A program made the position numbers and the translations under genes. DNA of 64,000 nucleotides, taken from the NCBI RefSeq assembly GCF_030406605.1, contig NZ_CP129104.1, positions 2,803,830 to 2,867,829 on the forward strand, written 5' to 3'. The notes under the pieces were generated by a model. The model was not told the origin of the DNA. It was given only the letters and a program-made list of their open reading frames with translations, and made no database searches. Shown here piece after piece: positions 26,458 through 35,397 of this stretch. Source of the DNA: Curtobacterium sp. 458. Lineage in GTDB: Bacteria; Actinomycetota; Actinomycetes; Actinomycetales; Microbacteriaceae. Each line of letters opens with the position of its first letter. Position 1 is the stretch's first letter.

Positions 26458-27513
26458 TCAGGCGGCGGGTGCGGCGCCGACCCAGTCGGCGAGCTTGCGG
26501 GCCGCGGCGCCCGAGTCGATCGCCTCGGCCGCGACGGCGAGTTGCTCGCGGAAGCGCTGGAGGATCGCACGGTCGGCCTGCGCCGGGTCCTCCGCGAGCC
26601 GGAAGGACACGAGTCCCGCCGCCGCGTTGAGCAGCACGATGTCGCGGACGGGTCCGGTCTCCCCTGCGAGGACACGGTGCACCACCGCCGCGTTGTGCTC
26701 CGGGTCGCCGCCGAGCAGGTCCTCGGTCCGGGCGCGGGCGATGCCGAGGTCGCGCGGGTCGAGGTCGTGCTCGATGATCCGGCCGCCGGTGACCTCCCAG
26801 ATGTGGCTGTGCCCGGTTGTGGTGAGCTCGTCGAGTCCGTCGTCGCCGCGGAACACGAGCGCCGTCGCGCCGCGGGTCTGGAACACGCCCGTGATGATCG
26901 GGACGAGTTCGAGCTGCGCCACGCCCACCGCGTTGGCCTCGCAGCGTGCCGGGTTGACGAGCGGCCCGAGGAAGTTGAAGACGGTCGGCACGCCGATCTC
27001 ACGGCGGACCGGACCGGCGTGCGCGAACCCGGGGTGGAAGGCGCTCGCGAAGGCGAAGGTGAGCCCGACACGCTGGAAGGTGTCCGCAACACGCGCGGCG
27101 TCCATCGTGAGGTCGAGTCCGAGCGCGGCGAGCACGTCGCTCGACCCCGACTTCGAGGAGCTCGCGCGGTTGCCGTGCTTGACCACGGGCACGCCGGCCG
27201 CGGCGATCACGATCGCGGCCATCGTGGAGACGTTGACCGTCCCGACGACGTCCCCGCCGGTCCCGACGATGTCGAGCGCCATCGGGTCGACGTCCAGCGG
27301 GACAGCGGCGTCGAGGATCGCGTCACGGAAGCCGACCACCTCGTCCACGGTCTCGCCCTTGGCACGGAGTGCCACGGCGAACGCCGCGATCTGGGCGGAC
27401 GTCGCACGTCCCTGCACGATCTCCTCCATGGCCCATGTGGACTGCCTGATCGAGAGGTCCTGGCGCGCCATGAGCGCGCTGATCACCGAGGGCCACGTGA
27501 GTTGGTCGTGCAT
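26458..27513 (-). CDS. trpD: Anthranilate phosphoribosyltransferase
   Basis: 351 residues from ATG 27513. The phosphate-binding motif VGTGGDVVGTVNVST (about residues 84-98) and VKHGNRASSSKSGSSDVLAALG (in parts about 112-133) are diagnostic of TrpD, which joins anthranilate with PRPP in tryptophan synthesis. Other trp genes are not adjacent. trpD is divergent from ctaE, the order seen in mycobacteria and many actinobacteria. In-frame codons upstream of ATG 27513 overlap the ctaE promoter and are not used. Confidence 0.95.
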   Translation of the reverse strand: MHDQLTWPSVISALMARQDLSIRQSTWAMEEIVQGRATSAQIAAFAVALRAKGETVDEVVGFRDAILDAAVPLDVDPMALDIVGTGGDVVGTVNVSTMAAIVIAAAGVPVVKHGNRASSSKSGSSDVLAALGLDLTMDAARVADTFQRVGLTFAFASAFHPGFAHAGPVRREIGVPTVFNFLGPLVNPARCEANAVGVAQLELVPIITGVFQTRGATALVFRGDDGLDELTTTGHSHIWEVTGGRIIEHDLDPRDLGIARARTEDLLGGDPEHNAAVVHRVLAGETGPVRDIVLLNAAAGLVSFRLAEDPAQADRAILQRFREQLAVAAEAIDSGAAARKLADWVGAAPAA

Positions 27514-27579
27514 GGTCCGATCGTAGTGAATTCGAGCGACCCACCAGTTGGCTGCGAAAACACTGTCGGTGGTTTCGGC

Positions 27580-27585
27580 CATAAT
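27580..27585 (+). promoter_or_regulatory. -10 box CATAAT, leaderless start of ctaE
   Basis: CATAAT is followed by 7 bases and GTG 27593. ATG 27584 overlaps the box itself, so the GTG is the better start. Confidence 0.5.
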
Positions 27586-27592
27586 GGAGTCT

Positions 27593-28222
27593 GTGACTAG
27601 CACCCCTCTCTCCAGATCTGCCACCGCACCGGTCCTCAACAGGCCGAACGCCGTGGCCGTGGGGACGATCGTGTGGCTGGGCAGCGAGGTCATGTTCTTC
27701 GCCGGCCTGTTCGCGATCTACTTCACGCTCCGCAGCACCTCGCCCGAGCTCTGGGCCACCGAGACCGCCAAGCTCGAGGTGCCGTTCGCGTCGGTGAACA
27801 CGATCATCCTGGTGCTGTCGAGCTTCGCCTGCCAGTTCGCGGTCTTCGCCGCCGAGCGTTTCCAGGTGCACCGCACGAGCTGGAACCCGCGCCACTGGGG
27901 CATGACCGAGTGGTTCTTCGTCACCTACTGCATGGGCGCGATCTTCGTCTGCGGTCAGATCTTCGAGTACGCCAACCTCTGGCACGAGGGCGTCACGCTC
28001 TCCTCCAGCGCCTACGGCTCGGCCTTCTACATGACGACCGGCTTCCACGGCCTCCACGTCACGGGTGGCCTCATCGCGTTCCTGCTGACCCTCGGTCGCG
28101 GGTTCGCCGCCAAGAACTTCGGTCACAAGGAAGCGACCACCGCGATCGTCGTGTCGTACTACTGGCACTTCGTCGACGTCGTCTGGATCGGCCTCTTCGC
28201 CGTCATCTACCTTCTCAAGTAG
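27593..28222 (+). CDS. ctaE: Cytochrome c oxidase subunit III
   Basis: 209 residues from GTG 27593. Five hydrophobic segments and conserved haem-copper oxidase subunit III signatures: [21 protein letters not shown] (in parts), [19 protein letters not shown] and [22 protein letters not shown]. It belongs to the aa3 oxidase that forms a supercomplex with the bc1 complex in actinobacteria. First gene of the ctaE-qcrC-qcrA-qcrB operon, with qcrC 21 bases downstream; subunits I and II are not in the window. Confidence 0.95.
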   Translation: MTSTPLSRSATAPVLNRPNAVAVGTIVWLGSEVMFFAGLFAIYFTLRSTSPELWATETAKLEVPFASVNTIILVLSSFACQFAVFAAERFQVHRTSWNPRHWGMTEWFFVTYCMGAIFVCGQIFEYANLWHEGVTLSSSAYGSAFYMTTGFHGLHVTGGLIAFLLTLGRGFAAKNFGHKEATTAIVVSYYWHFVDVVWIGLFAVIYLLK

Positions 28223-28243
28223 GAACTGGATAGCCCCCACAGC

Positions 28244-29053
28244 ATGTTCAACAGAACCAAATCCAAGAAGGGCCGCCGGTCTCCCCTGGCGACCGTCTCG
28301 CTCATCGTCGTCGGCCTGATGACGACCGGCGGTGCGTACGCGCTGTTCAGCTCCACGGCGAACGCTGACGACAGCACGAGCACCGTCTCGGCCGCGTCCA
28401 CTCAGTCGAAGGTCAACGAGGGCGAGAAGCTCTTCGCCTCGAACTGTGCCACCTGCCACGGTCTGAACGCCCAGGGCACCGGCGAGGGTCCGTCCCTCAT
28501 CGGTGTCGGTGCTGCCTCCGTCGACTTCCAGGTCGGCACCGGCCGCATGCCGATGGCCGCCTCCGGCCCGCAGGCCGAGGAGAAGCCGGCGCAGTTCACC
28601 GACGAGCAGGTCGATGCGCTCGCGCAGTACGTCGCGTCCCTCGCCCCCGGCCCCGCCGTCCCGTCGAGCGACCTCACGGACGGCAAGGGCGACGCCGCCG
28701 AGGGTGCCGAGCTCTTCCGCATCAACTGCGCCATGTGCCACAACGTGGCCGGTGCCGGCGGTGCGCTGACCGAGGGCAAGTACGCCCCGAACCTCCAGGA
28801 CGTCTCCGGCAAGCACATCTACGAGGCCATGCTCACCGGCCCGCAGAACATGCCGGTCTTCAACGACCTGAACCTGACCCCGCAGCAGAAGGCCGACGTC
28901 ATCTCGTACCTCAAGTACGTGCAGGACAACAAGTCGCCCGGCGGTTTCGCGCTCGGCTCCATCGGGCCGGTGGCAGAGGGTCTGTTCATCTGGATCTTCG
29001 GACTCGGCGCCGTCGTCGCGATGACGGTCTGGCTGACCGCGAAGTCCAACTGA
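28244..29053 (+). CDS. qcrC: Cytochrome bc1 complex dihaem cytochrome c subunit QcrC
   Basis: 269 residues. An N-terminal signal/anchor helix (about 13-35), two c-type haem motifs CATCH (about residue 68) and CAMCH (about 165), and a C-terminal membrane helix (about 243-265). The two-haem QcrC takes the place of a separate soluble cytochrome c and hands electrons directly to the aa3 oxidase, the actinobacterial layout. Met ligands are likely in the RMPMAA and QNMPVF segments. The spacing to neighbours is short, so it is translated within the operon. Confidence 0.96.
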   Translation: MFNRTKSKKGRRSPLATVSLIVVGLMTTGGAYALFSSTANADDSTSTVSAASTQSKVNEGEKLFASNCATCHGLNAQGTGEGPSLIGVGAASVDFQVGTGRMPMAASGPQAEEKPAQFTDEQVDALAQYVASLAPGPAVPSSDLTDGKGDAAEGAELFRINCAMCHNVAGAGGALTEGKYAPNLQDVSGKHIYEAMLTGPQNMPVFNDLNLTPQQKADVISYLKYVQDNKSPGGFALGSIGPVAEGLFIWIFGLGAVVAMTVWLTAKSN

Positions 29054-29086
29054 TCGTCCGTGTCGAACGACACTGAAGGGAACACC

Positions 29087-30163
29087 ATGGCAGAGCACGA
29101 CGACGAGGCACTGAACTCGTCCTCGGCTGTCGAGAAGCACGGCACGACACACGGCACCACCGCCTCGGCCGGCACCGCGGTCGTGCCCGCGGACCCGTTC
29201 GAGAACCCGGGCGAGCCGCCGCACCGCGCGCGTCGCACCGACGTCGACCCGAAGAAGCAGCGGCTGGCCGAGCGCCAGGTCGCGACGTTCTTCTACCTCT
29301 CGATCGTGGGCAGTGTCCTCGCGATCGCGGCGTACGTCGCCTTCCCGATCAAGGAAGACGACTTCAGCACGGTCCGGCTGGCCAACCTCTGGCTCGGTCT
29401 GTCGATCACCCTCGCGCTCCTCGCACTCGGCCTCGGTGCCGTGTACTGGTCGAAGTCCCTCGTGGTCGACCGCGAGATCACCGAGATGCGCCACAGCACC
29501 CGCGGTACCGACGCGACCCGTGCCAAGGCGGTCGAGGCCTTCCAGCTCGCCGACAAGGAGTCCGGGTTCAGCCGTCGCAAGCTGATCCGCAACTCGATGA
29601 TCGGCGCGCTGGCCGCGTTCCCGCTCCCGGGCATCGTCCTCGTGCGTGACCTCGCGCCCGCGGCCGACCCCAACGAACTCCTCCGCCACACCATGTGGGC
29701 GAAGGGCACGCGCCTGACGAAGGACCCCACGGGTCTCCCGATCAAGGCGTCCGACGTGACCATCGGTTCGGTGTTCCACGTCATCCCGGACGGCATGCTC
29801 GACAAGGAGGACATGCTGGAGGAGAAGGCCAAGGCCGCCGTCCTCCTCATGCGCCTCGACCCCAACGACCTCAACCCCGCCAAGGGCCAGGAGAACTGGG
29901 GCTACGACGGCATCGTCGCGTACTCGAAGATCTGCACCCACGTCGGATGCCCGGTCGCCCTGTACGAACAGCAGACGCACCACCTGCTCTGCCCGTGCCA
30001 CCAGTCGACCTTCGACGTCGCGAACAACTGCGAGGTCATCTTCGGACCGGCTGCACGTCCCCTCCCCCAACTTCCGATCGCGATCGACGACGACGGCTAC
30101 CTGGTGGCGCAGAGCGACTTCCACGAGCCCGTCGGACCGTCCTTCTGGGAGCGTGAGCGCTGA
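29087..30163 (+). CDS. qcrA: Cytochrome bc1 complex Rieske iron-sulfur subunit QcrA
   Basis: 358 residues from ATG 29087, with GAAGGGA about 7 bases upstream. An extended acidic N-terminus, then about three membrane segments (the actinobacterial type has three rather than one), then the Rieske domain with the 2Fe-2S ligands in CTHVGC (about residue 284) and CPCHQSTFD (about 304). It transfers electrons from menaquinol to the haems of QcrC. Stop and qcrB start overlap (TGATG), showing translational coupling. Confidence 0.95.
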   Translation: MAEHDDEALNSSSAVEKHGTTHGTTASAGTAVVPADPFENPGEPPHRARRTDVDPKKQRLAERQVATFFYLSIVGSVLAIAAYVAFPIKEDDFSTVRLANLWLGLSITLALLALGLGAVYWSKSLVVDREITEMRHSTRGTDATRAKAVEAFQLADKESGFSRRKLIRNSMIGALAAFPLPGIVLVRDLAPAADPNELLRHTMWAKGTRLTKDPTGLPIKASDVTIGSVFHVIPDGMLDKEDMLEEKAKAAVLLMRLDPNDLNPAKGQENWGYDGIVAYSKICTHVGCPVALYEQQTHHLLCPCHQSTFDVANNCEVIFGPAARPLPQLPIAIDDDGYLVAQSDFHEPVGPSFWERER

Positions 30164-31851
30164 TGAGCACAACCACCCGTCCCGCGACGACGTCGGCCAC
30201 CAAGCCGGCGCCGGAGCGCGGTTCCCGCATCATCGGGGCCGCTGCCAACTACATCGACGAGCGCACGAGCATCTCGGGCCTGGTGAAGGAGGTCGGTCGC
30301 AAGATCTTCCCCGACCACTGGAGCTTCATGCTCGGCGAGGTCGCGCTGTACAGCTTCGTCGTCATCCTGCTCTCGGGGACGTTCCTGACGTTCTTCTTCC
30401 AGGCATCGATGGCCGAGGTCGTGTACCACGGCGCGTACGTCCCGCTGAAGGGCGTCGAGATGTCGACCGCGCTGCAGTCGACGCTGAACATCTCGTTCGA
30501 CATCCGCGGTGGTCTGTTCGTCCGACAGATCCACCACTGGGCTGCCCTGCTGTTCATCGCCTCGGTGATGCTGCACATGGCCCGCGTCTTCTTCACCGGC
30601 GCGTTCCGCAAGCCGCGTGAGCTCAACTGGGTCTTCGGCTTCGTCCTCTGGGTGCTCGCCATGGCCGAGGGCTTCACCGGCTACTCGCTCCCCGACGACC
30701 TGCTCTCCGGCAACGGTCTCCGCATCATCGTCGGCATGATCGAGGGCGTCCCGGTGATCGGCGTCTGGATCGCCTACCTGCTGTTCGGTGGCGAGTTCCC
30801 CGGCACCGACATCGTTGGTCGTCTGTACACGCTGCACATCCTGCTGCTCCCCGCGATCCTCGTCGCGGTGCTCGGTGTCCACCTCGTGCTCGTCGTCATC
30901 AACAAGCACACGCAGTTCGCCGGCCCGGGCAAGACCAACGACAACGTCGTGGGCGTCCCGATCCTCCCGGCGTTCGCCGCGAAGGCCGGTGGGTTCTTCT
31001 TCATCGTCGCGGGCATCCTCGCCCTCATCGCGTCGCTGTTCACGATCAACCCGATCTGGAACTACGGCCCGTACGACCCGTCCCCGGTGTCCGCCGGTAC
31101 CCAGCCCGACTGGTACATCGGCTTCGCCGACGGTGCGCTCCGTCTGGTTCCGCCGCACTGGGAGGTCGTCTGGTTCGGCTACACGGTGTCGTTCAACATC
31201 CTCGTGCCGATCGCCGTGCTCATGGCGCTCATCGTGGCGATGTTCATCTACCCGTTCGTCGAGGCGTGGGTCACGGGCGACAAGCGCGAGCACCACATCC
31301 TCGACCGTCCGCGCAACGCCCCGACCCGCACGGGTCTCGGTGCGGCCGGCATCACGCTCTACGCGAGCCTCTGGGCCGCTGCGTCGTCGGACATCATCGC
31401 GACCCACTTCCTGGTGTCGATCGACCACGTGATCCACGTGATCCAGGCCATGACGGTCCTCGGCCCGTTCGTCGCCTTCTGGATCACGAAGCGCGTGTGC
31501 CTCGCCCTCCAGAAGAAGGACCGCGAGATCGTCCTCCACGGGTACGAGTCCGGACGCATCGTCCGTCTCCCCCACGGCGAGTACATCGAGGTGCACGAGC
31601 CCCTCGACGAGTACGAGCGCTGGCGCCTGCTGCAGTTCAACGAGTACAAGCCGCTCATGGTCCGCCCGGACGCCCGGGGTCGCATCACGGGGCTGCAGAA
31701 GGCCCGCGCGAGCGTGTCGCGGTTCTTCTTCGAGGACCGCATCGCCCCGGTGTCGAAGGCCGAGCTCGAGGCTGCGCACGCCGCGCACCATGGCCCGGAG
31801 CTGACCGAGGGCGAGCACCCCGCTGCTGCCGTCGGTGCCGGGAACCACTAG
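30163..31851 (+). CDS. qcrB: Cytochrome bc1 complex cytochrome b subunit QcrB
   Basis: 562 residues, longer than mitochondrial cytochrome b because of a C-terminal cytoplasmic extension common in actinobacteria. About eight to nine membrane segments; haem-ligand His residues lie in RQIHHWAALLFIASVMLHMARVF (in parts, about 122-144) and TLHILLLPAILVAVLGVHLVLV (about 222-243), and the quinol-site PDW-type motif is in GTQPDWYIGFADGALRL. It oxidises menaquinol at the membrane. Last gene of the operon, followed by a strong hairpin. Confidence 0.96.
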   Translation: MSTTTRPATTSATKPAPERGSRIIGAAANYIDERTSISGLVKEVGRKIFPDHWSFMLGEVALYSFVVILLSGTFLTFFFQASMAEVVYHGAYVPLKGVEMSTALQSTLNISFDIRGGLFVRQIHHWAALLFIASVMLHMARVFFTGAFRKPRELNWVFGFVLWVLAMAEGFTGYSLPDDLLSGNGLRIIVGMIEGVPVIGVWIAYLLFGGEFPGTDIVGRLYTLHILLLPAILVAVLGVHLVLVVINKHTQFAGPGKTNDNVVGVPILPAFAAKAGGFFFIVAGILALIASLFTINPIWNYGPYDPSPVSAGTQPDWYIGFADGALRLVPPHWEVVWFGYTVSFNILVPIAVLMALIVAMFIYPFVEAWVTGDKREHHILDRPRNAPTRTGLGAAGITLYASLWAAASSDIIATHFLVSIDHVIHVIQAMTVLGPFVAFWITKRVCLALQKKDREIVLHGYESGRIVRLPHGEYIEVHEPLDEYERWRLLQFNEYKPLMVRPDARGRITGLQKARASVSRFFFEDRIAPVSKAELEAAHAAHHGPELTEGEHPAAAVGAGNH

Positions 31852-31876
31852 CAGGAGCAAGAACACTCCTCGGCAA

Positions 31877-31925
31877 GAACGAACGAGCCCCTCGTCCACT
31901 TCGTGGTCGGGGGGCTCGTTCGTTC
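31877..31925 (+). terminator. Terminator after qcrB
   Basis: 15-bp perfect stem (31877-31891 / 31911-31925, arm GAACGAACGAGCCCC) with an inner CCAC/GTGG stem in the loop. It ends the respiratory operon. Confidence 0.8.
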
Positions 31926-32020
31926 CTCTGGATTCGAAAACACCGTCTCGGGTTCACCGACGGTTCAGAATGGTGTGGCAGCGTGTTGCACCACGCACCC
32001 GTCAACGGAACGAGAAACCG

Positions 32021-32980
32021 ATGGACAGCCGGACGGCCGAACACCCCAGGCCGAACCACTTCCTCCTCCACCTCAGTGACACACACCTCGTCGGCGGCGA
32101 CGGCCCGCTCTACGGGGATGTCGACCCCGCCGCACGGCTGGCCGAGATCATCGCCGACATCGAAGCCTCGGGTGCTCAGCCCGAGGCGATCGTCGTGACC
32201 GGCGACGTCGCGGACAAGGGCGAGCCCGGTGCCTACGCCCGCGTGCGCGAACTCCTCGAGCCCGCCGCCGCCCGCATCGGCGCGCAGCTCATCTGGGCGA
32301 TGGGCAACCACGACGAGCGCGGCGCCTTCCGCCAGGAACTCTTCGGCATCCAGCCGACCGACCGTCCCGTCGACTTCGTCTACGACGTCAACGGTCTGCG
32401 CGTCATCACCCTCGACACGAGCGTGCCCGGACACCACCACGGCGAGGTCTCCCCCGAGCAGCTCGACTGGCTCGCCGAGGTCCTCTCCGAGGCCGCACCG
32501 CACGGCACCGTCCTCGCCATGCACCACCCGCCCGTCCCGAGCGTCCAAGACCTCGCCGTGCTCGTGGAACTCCGCGACCAGGCGTCACTCGCCGAGGTCG
32601 TCGAGGGCAGTGACGTGATCGGCATCATCGCCGGGCACCTGCACTACTCCACCAGTGCGGTCTTCGCGGGGATCCCCGTCTCGGTGGCGAGCGCGACCTG
32701 CTACACGCAGGACCTCATGGAGTACCAGGCCGGCACCCGGGGTCGCGACGGCGCACAGTCGTTCAACCTCGTCCACGTGTACGGCCGGAACGTCGTGCAC
32801 TCGGTCGTGCCGATCGGGCACTACTCGACCGTCGGCGAGCCGGTGTCCGCGGTCGAGACGGAGGCCCGACTCGCCGCCGCGGGTGTCCGCATCGCTCCTG
32901 CGGTCGAGCCGGCACCGGTGACGTCGAGCATCCCCGTCTTCACGCTCGACTCGGTGCCGCTCTCCCCCGTCCACCCGTAG
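32021..32980 (+). CDS. Calcineurin-like metallophosphoesterase (CpdA-like)
   Basis: 319 residues from ATG 32021. The dimetal motifs are all present: LSDTHLVG (about residue 18), VVTGDVADKG (about 61), MGNHDERG (about 93), MHHPPVP (about 167) and GHLHYS (about 208). It resembles class III cyclic-nucleotide phosphodiesterases of the CpdA group, so cAMP hydrolysis is possible, but these motifs alone do not fix the substrate. The stop codon lies inside the first copy of a 21-bp direct repeat (32963-33006), hinting that the last few residues were affected by a small duplication. Confidence 0.85.
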   Translation: MDSRTAEHPRPNHFLLHLSDTHLVGGDGPLYGDVDPAARLAEIIADIEASGAQPEAIVVTGDVADKGEPGAYARVRELLEPAAARIGAQLIWAMGNHDERGAFRQELFGIQPTDRPVDFVYDVNGLRVITLDTSVPGHHHGEVSPEQLDWLAEVLSEAAPHGTVLAMHHPPVPSVQDLAVLVELRDQASLAEVVEGSDVIGIIAGHLHYSTSAVFAGIPVSVASATCYTQDLMEYQAGTRGRDGAQSFNLVHVYGRNVVHSVVPIGHYSTVGEPVSAVETEARLAAAGVRIAPAVEPAPVTSSIPVFTLDSVPLSPVHP

Positions 32981-33006
32981 AGATTTCCCCCGTCCACCCG
33001 TAGAGA
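32963..33006 (+). repeat. 21-bp direct repeat over the metallophosphoesterase stop codon
   Basis: 32963-32983 and 32986-33006 are identical, spaced 23 bases. The first copy includes the TAG stop at 32978-32980. Confidence 0.95.
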
Positions 33007-33078
33007 CACGAAACGCGCACGTCCCGACGTTCCGCATGTCGATCGACACGTGTGGCGTCGGAACGGGCGCGTTTCGTG
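33007..33078. repeat. Copy 2 of the CACGAARCGCGC element, with inverted-repeat arms
   Basis: CACGAAACGCGC (33007-33018) and GCGCGTTTCGTG (33067-33078) are exact complements. Between them is the palindrome TGTCGATCGACA (33037-33048). Bases 33007-33029 match 8719-8741 at 21 of 23 positions. It could form a terminator between the two converging genes. Confidence 0.75.
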
Positions 33079-33140
33079 AGGCAGGCCCGGAGCGCGACGC
33101 CCGGGAGCGCGACGCCCGGAGCGCACGTGGCCGGCTCTGG

Positions 33141-33214
33141 GCGCCGGGCTCGCAGGCTCGCCCGGAGCGCGTGGCTGGTTTTCGGCGCCGGGCTCGCAGG
33201 CTCCCCCGGAGCGC
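33141..33214 (+). repeat. 30-bp direct repeat before the Stealth gene stop
   Basis: 33141-33170 and 33185-33214 match at 29 of 30 positions. Shorter CCCGGAGCGCGACG repeats precede them at about 33087-33121. No gene is supported here. Confidence 0.85.
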
Positions 33215-33236
33215 ACCGGCAGGACGCTGGCGCGTC

Positions 33237-34790
33237 CTAAGCGCCGGCGCGCTCCCACGGCGCCGGGAACGGGAAGTACTTCTCGAGGAAGTCCGTGACG
33301 CGCTCGGTCCGCTCCTCGTCGCTGACCTCCGGGAAGCTCCCGTCGTTGAGGCAGAAGAAGTCGACGTTCCGCTTCTTGAGCAGGTCGTCCAGCATCTTCA
33401 ACCCGGACTGCATCGTCGTGTCGACGTAGCGCACCGACGCGTTCTCCTGGATGATCGCCCGCCCCGTGAGCAGCGCGTAGTAGTGGTACAACGAGTTCGT
33501 CACGGAGATGTTGTCCGCCGCACGGAACCGCGACGCCGCAGTGGCCCGGAACTCGTCCGCGAACTCGTGCTCCATCTCGGTCATGATCGACGACCGGAGA
33601 GGGGTCGGCGCGTGCTCGAGGTGCCGGGTCGTCACCGCGCCGAACCGTTGCTGCAGCAGGCGTCGGTTGACCCGGGCGGAGTTCTCGAACCCGCTCCGAG
33701 CAGGGTTGTTGGAGCCGAGGCCGATGCGGGTGTCCGCGACGATGAACTTCGTCACGGAGCCCGGGCTGAAGAACACCGACGGGTCCGCGAGGCGCCCGAA
33801 GAACATGTCGTCGTTCGAGTAGATGAAGTGCTCGCTGATGCCGGGGATGTGGTGCAGCTGCGACTCGACGGCCTGGGAGTTGTGCGTGGGCAGCACCGAC
33901 GGGTCGGCGAAGAACTCCTCGCTGCGGACGATCCGGACCTTCGGGTGGTCGGCGAGCCACTTCGGCGCCGGCGAGTCCGTCGCGATGTAGATCTGCCGGA
34001 TCCACGGCGCGAACGTGTGCACCGATCGGAGCGCGTACTTCAGCTCGTCGATCTGCCGGAACCGGGCGGGAGCGTCGTCGCCCTCCCCCAGGACCGCGTT
34101 CGCCTGTGCGGCCTGCCGTGCGCGCTGGTACTCGACCGCGTTCCCGTCGACCCACGAGAACACGATGTCGATCGGGAAGCGGATGTCCGACACGTGGTCG
34201 TCGAACATGTGCTCGACGGTGCGCCACGTGCGGCCGTACCGGTCGATGTCGACGAGCACGAACTCCTCGACCGGCAGGCTGCGACGCATCAGGGCGTTCT
34301 CGACGGGGGCGAGGACCTCGGTGTCGGTGACGCGCCAGAACTCGAGCTGCACGCTCGTCTCGGCGCCGTAGCGCAGCCGCCCGATCGGCTCGACCCGCGG
34401 GCGGAACAGGCGCAGGACGGGTTCGTCCGGTGCCCCGAGGCCGTCGTCGATGACGAGCACGGCGGGGCGCTTCGGCGGCTTCGCGTAGAACGGCTCGTTC
34501 GCGGCGGCCGCCATGACCGCGCTCTCGGCACGCTGCCGGTCGCGTTCGTCGACGGCGATCACCGGCCGCTGGTCGTTGCCGCGGATGAGCAGGTGGTCGA
34601 CGTCACCGGCGGTGAGGGCGTCGTCGAGGAACAGCAGGTCCTCGATCATGGACTGCTGGGGCGTCAGGTGGCCGTTGACGAGCGTCAGACGACCCTTCCG
34701 CACGACGACGTCGGGCCGGTCGAGACCGCCGGACGACGGGCGAGGGGTCAGCAGTGGACTCTCGGTCACCGGCTCGGTCTCGTCGCTCAT
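33237..34790 (-). CDS. Stealth-family sugar-phosphate transferase (capsular/exopolysaccharide phosphotransferase)
   Basis: 517 residues from ATG 34790. The four Stealth conserved regions appear in order: CR1 IDIVFSWVDGNAVEYQ (about 180-195), CR2 from FRQIDELKYALRSVHTFAPW to HFIYSNDDMFFGR (about 220-305), CR3 around MEHEFADEFRATAASRFRA (about 390-410) and CR4 VDFFCLNDG (about 478). Stealth proteins transfer hexose-1-phosphate units to make phosphodiester-linked surface polymers, and relatives include the human GlcNAc-1-phosphotransferase. The 170-residue N-terminal part has no recognised domain. No other polysaccharide genes adjoin. A TAGGAT -10 lies about 47 bases upstream. Confidence 0.9.
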   Translation of the reverse strand: MSDETEPVTESPLLTPRPSSGGLDRPDVVVRKGRLTLVNGHLTPQQSMIEDLLFLDDALTAGDVDHLLIRGNDQRPVIAVDERDRQRAESAVMAAAANEPFYAKPPKRPAVLVIDDGLGAPDEPVLRLFRPRVEPIGRLRYGAETSVQLEFWRVTDTEVLAPVENALMRRSLPVEEFVLVDIDRYGRTWRTVEHMFDDHVSDIRFPIDIVFSWVDGNAVEYQRARQAAQANAVLGEGDDAPARFRQIDELKYALRSVHTFAPWIRQIYIATDSPAPKWLADHPKVRIVRSEEFFADPSVLPTHNSQAVESQLHHIPGISEHFIYSNDDMFFGRLADPSVFFSPGSVTKFIVADTRIGLGSNNPARSGFENSARVNRRLLQQRFGAVTTRHLEHAPTPLRSSIMTEMEHEFADEFRATAASRFRAADNISVTNSLYHYYALLTGRAIIQENASVRYVDTTMQSGLKMLDDLLKKRNVDFFCLNDGSFPEVSDEERTERVTDFLEKYFPFPAPWERAGA

Positions 34791-34836
34791 CCATGCCCTT
34801 CGGGTCGATCGGTCGGGTCCTGCACCCGACTGACTG

Positions 34837-34842
34837 ATCCTA
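34837..34842 (-). promoter_or_regulatory. -10 box TAGGAT of the Stealth gene
   Basis: On the minus strand TAGGAT is 46 bases before ATG 34790, leaving a leader that carries GAAGGG about 6 bases before the start. Confidence 0.45.
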
Positions 34843-34959
34843 CCGTCCACGCGGGCACGGGGTTCGCGCGTCACCCCCGACACCGGCTGGCGTCGAGACC
34901 GGCCGGGAGGCACGACGCACGCCCGCCACGTCGCGCACGGCACGCGCGGCGCGGTCGGG

Positions 34960-35397
34960 TCAGCTCCCGGCCGCGTCCGTCTCGCGGGGCACCTTCACTG
35001 CGAGCCCGACCACGACGAAGAGCGCCGCGGCGACGATCTGGAGCGCGGCCCACACCTGCCCGGGGATCGTCACGACGACCAGCGGGTTCCAGCACACCGC
35101 GACCGCGGCCATGAGGGCCGCTGCCCACCAGGAGCGCCCGCGCACGGCGAACACGAGGATGATCAGGGCGAGGACCGTGGCGCCCCACCGGGCGAACACG
35201 AACGCCGAGGCGTCGATGATCGCGACGCACGCGAGCAGCACGACGGCGGCGAGCAACGACGGCGCGAGTGCGGGACGGGTGTAGGGCGGCAGCTGGCGAC
35301 CTCCCTCAGCGGCGCGCTGCGGTGCTCGCGGCGTCGGCCTCGCGGGCACGCCCTGCTGGGACGACCCGATCGCGGGTCGCCCCCTCCGCGAGGCCAT
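34960..35397 (-). CDS. Small membrane protein of unknown function
   Basis: 145 residues from ATG 35397, its start overlapping the SGNH gene stop (TGATG). A basic, proline-rich cytoplasmic N-terminus (about 1-45) precedes four hydrophobic segments (about 48-66, 70-86, 90-105, 113-133). The sequence WWAAALMAAVAVCWNPLVVVTIPGQVWAALQIVAAALFVV, taken in parts, resembles small uncharacterised actinobacterial membrane proteins. Function is not known; it ends the three-gene operon with the SGNH hydrolase and epimerase genes. Confidence 0.75.
   Translation of the reverse strand: MASRRGRPAIGSSQQGVPARPTPRAPQRAAEGGRQLPPYTRPALAPSLLAAVVLLACVAIIDASAFVFARWGATVLALIILVFAVRGRSWWAAALMAAVAVCWNPLVVVTIPGQVWAALQIVAAALFVVVGLAVKVPRETDAAGS

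Noticed and set aside
27323-30172. Very long open frame on the minus strand opposite ctaE-qcrC-qcrA
   Set aside because: It is antisense to genes with clear haem, Rieske and oxidase motifs; composition is Arg/Asp/Val/His-rich as expected from reading GC-rich codons in the wrong frame, and no domain is visible.
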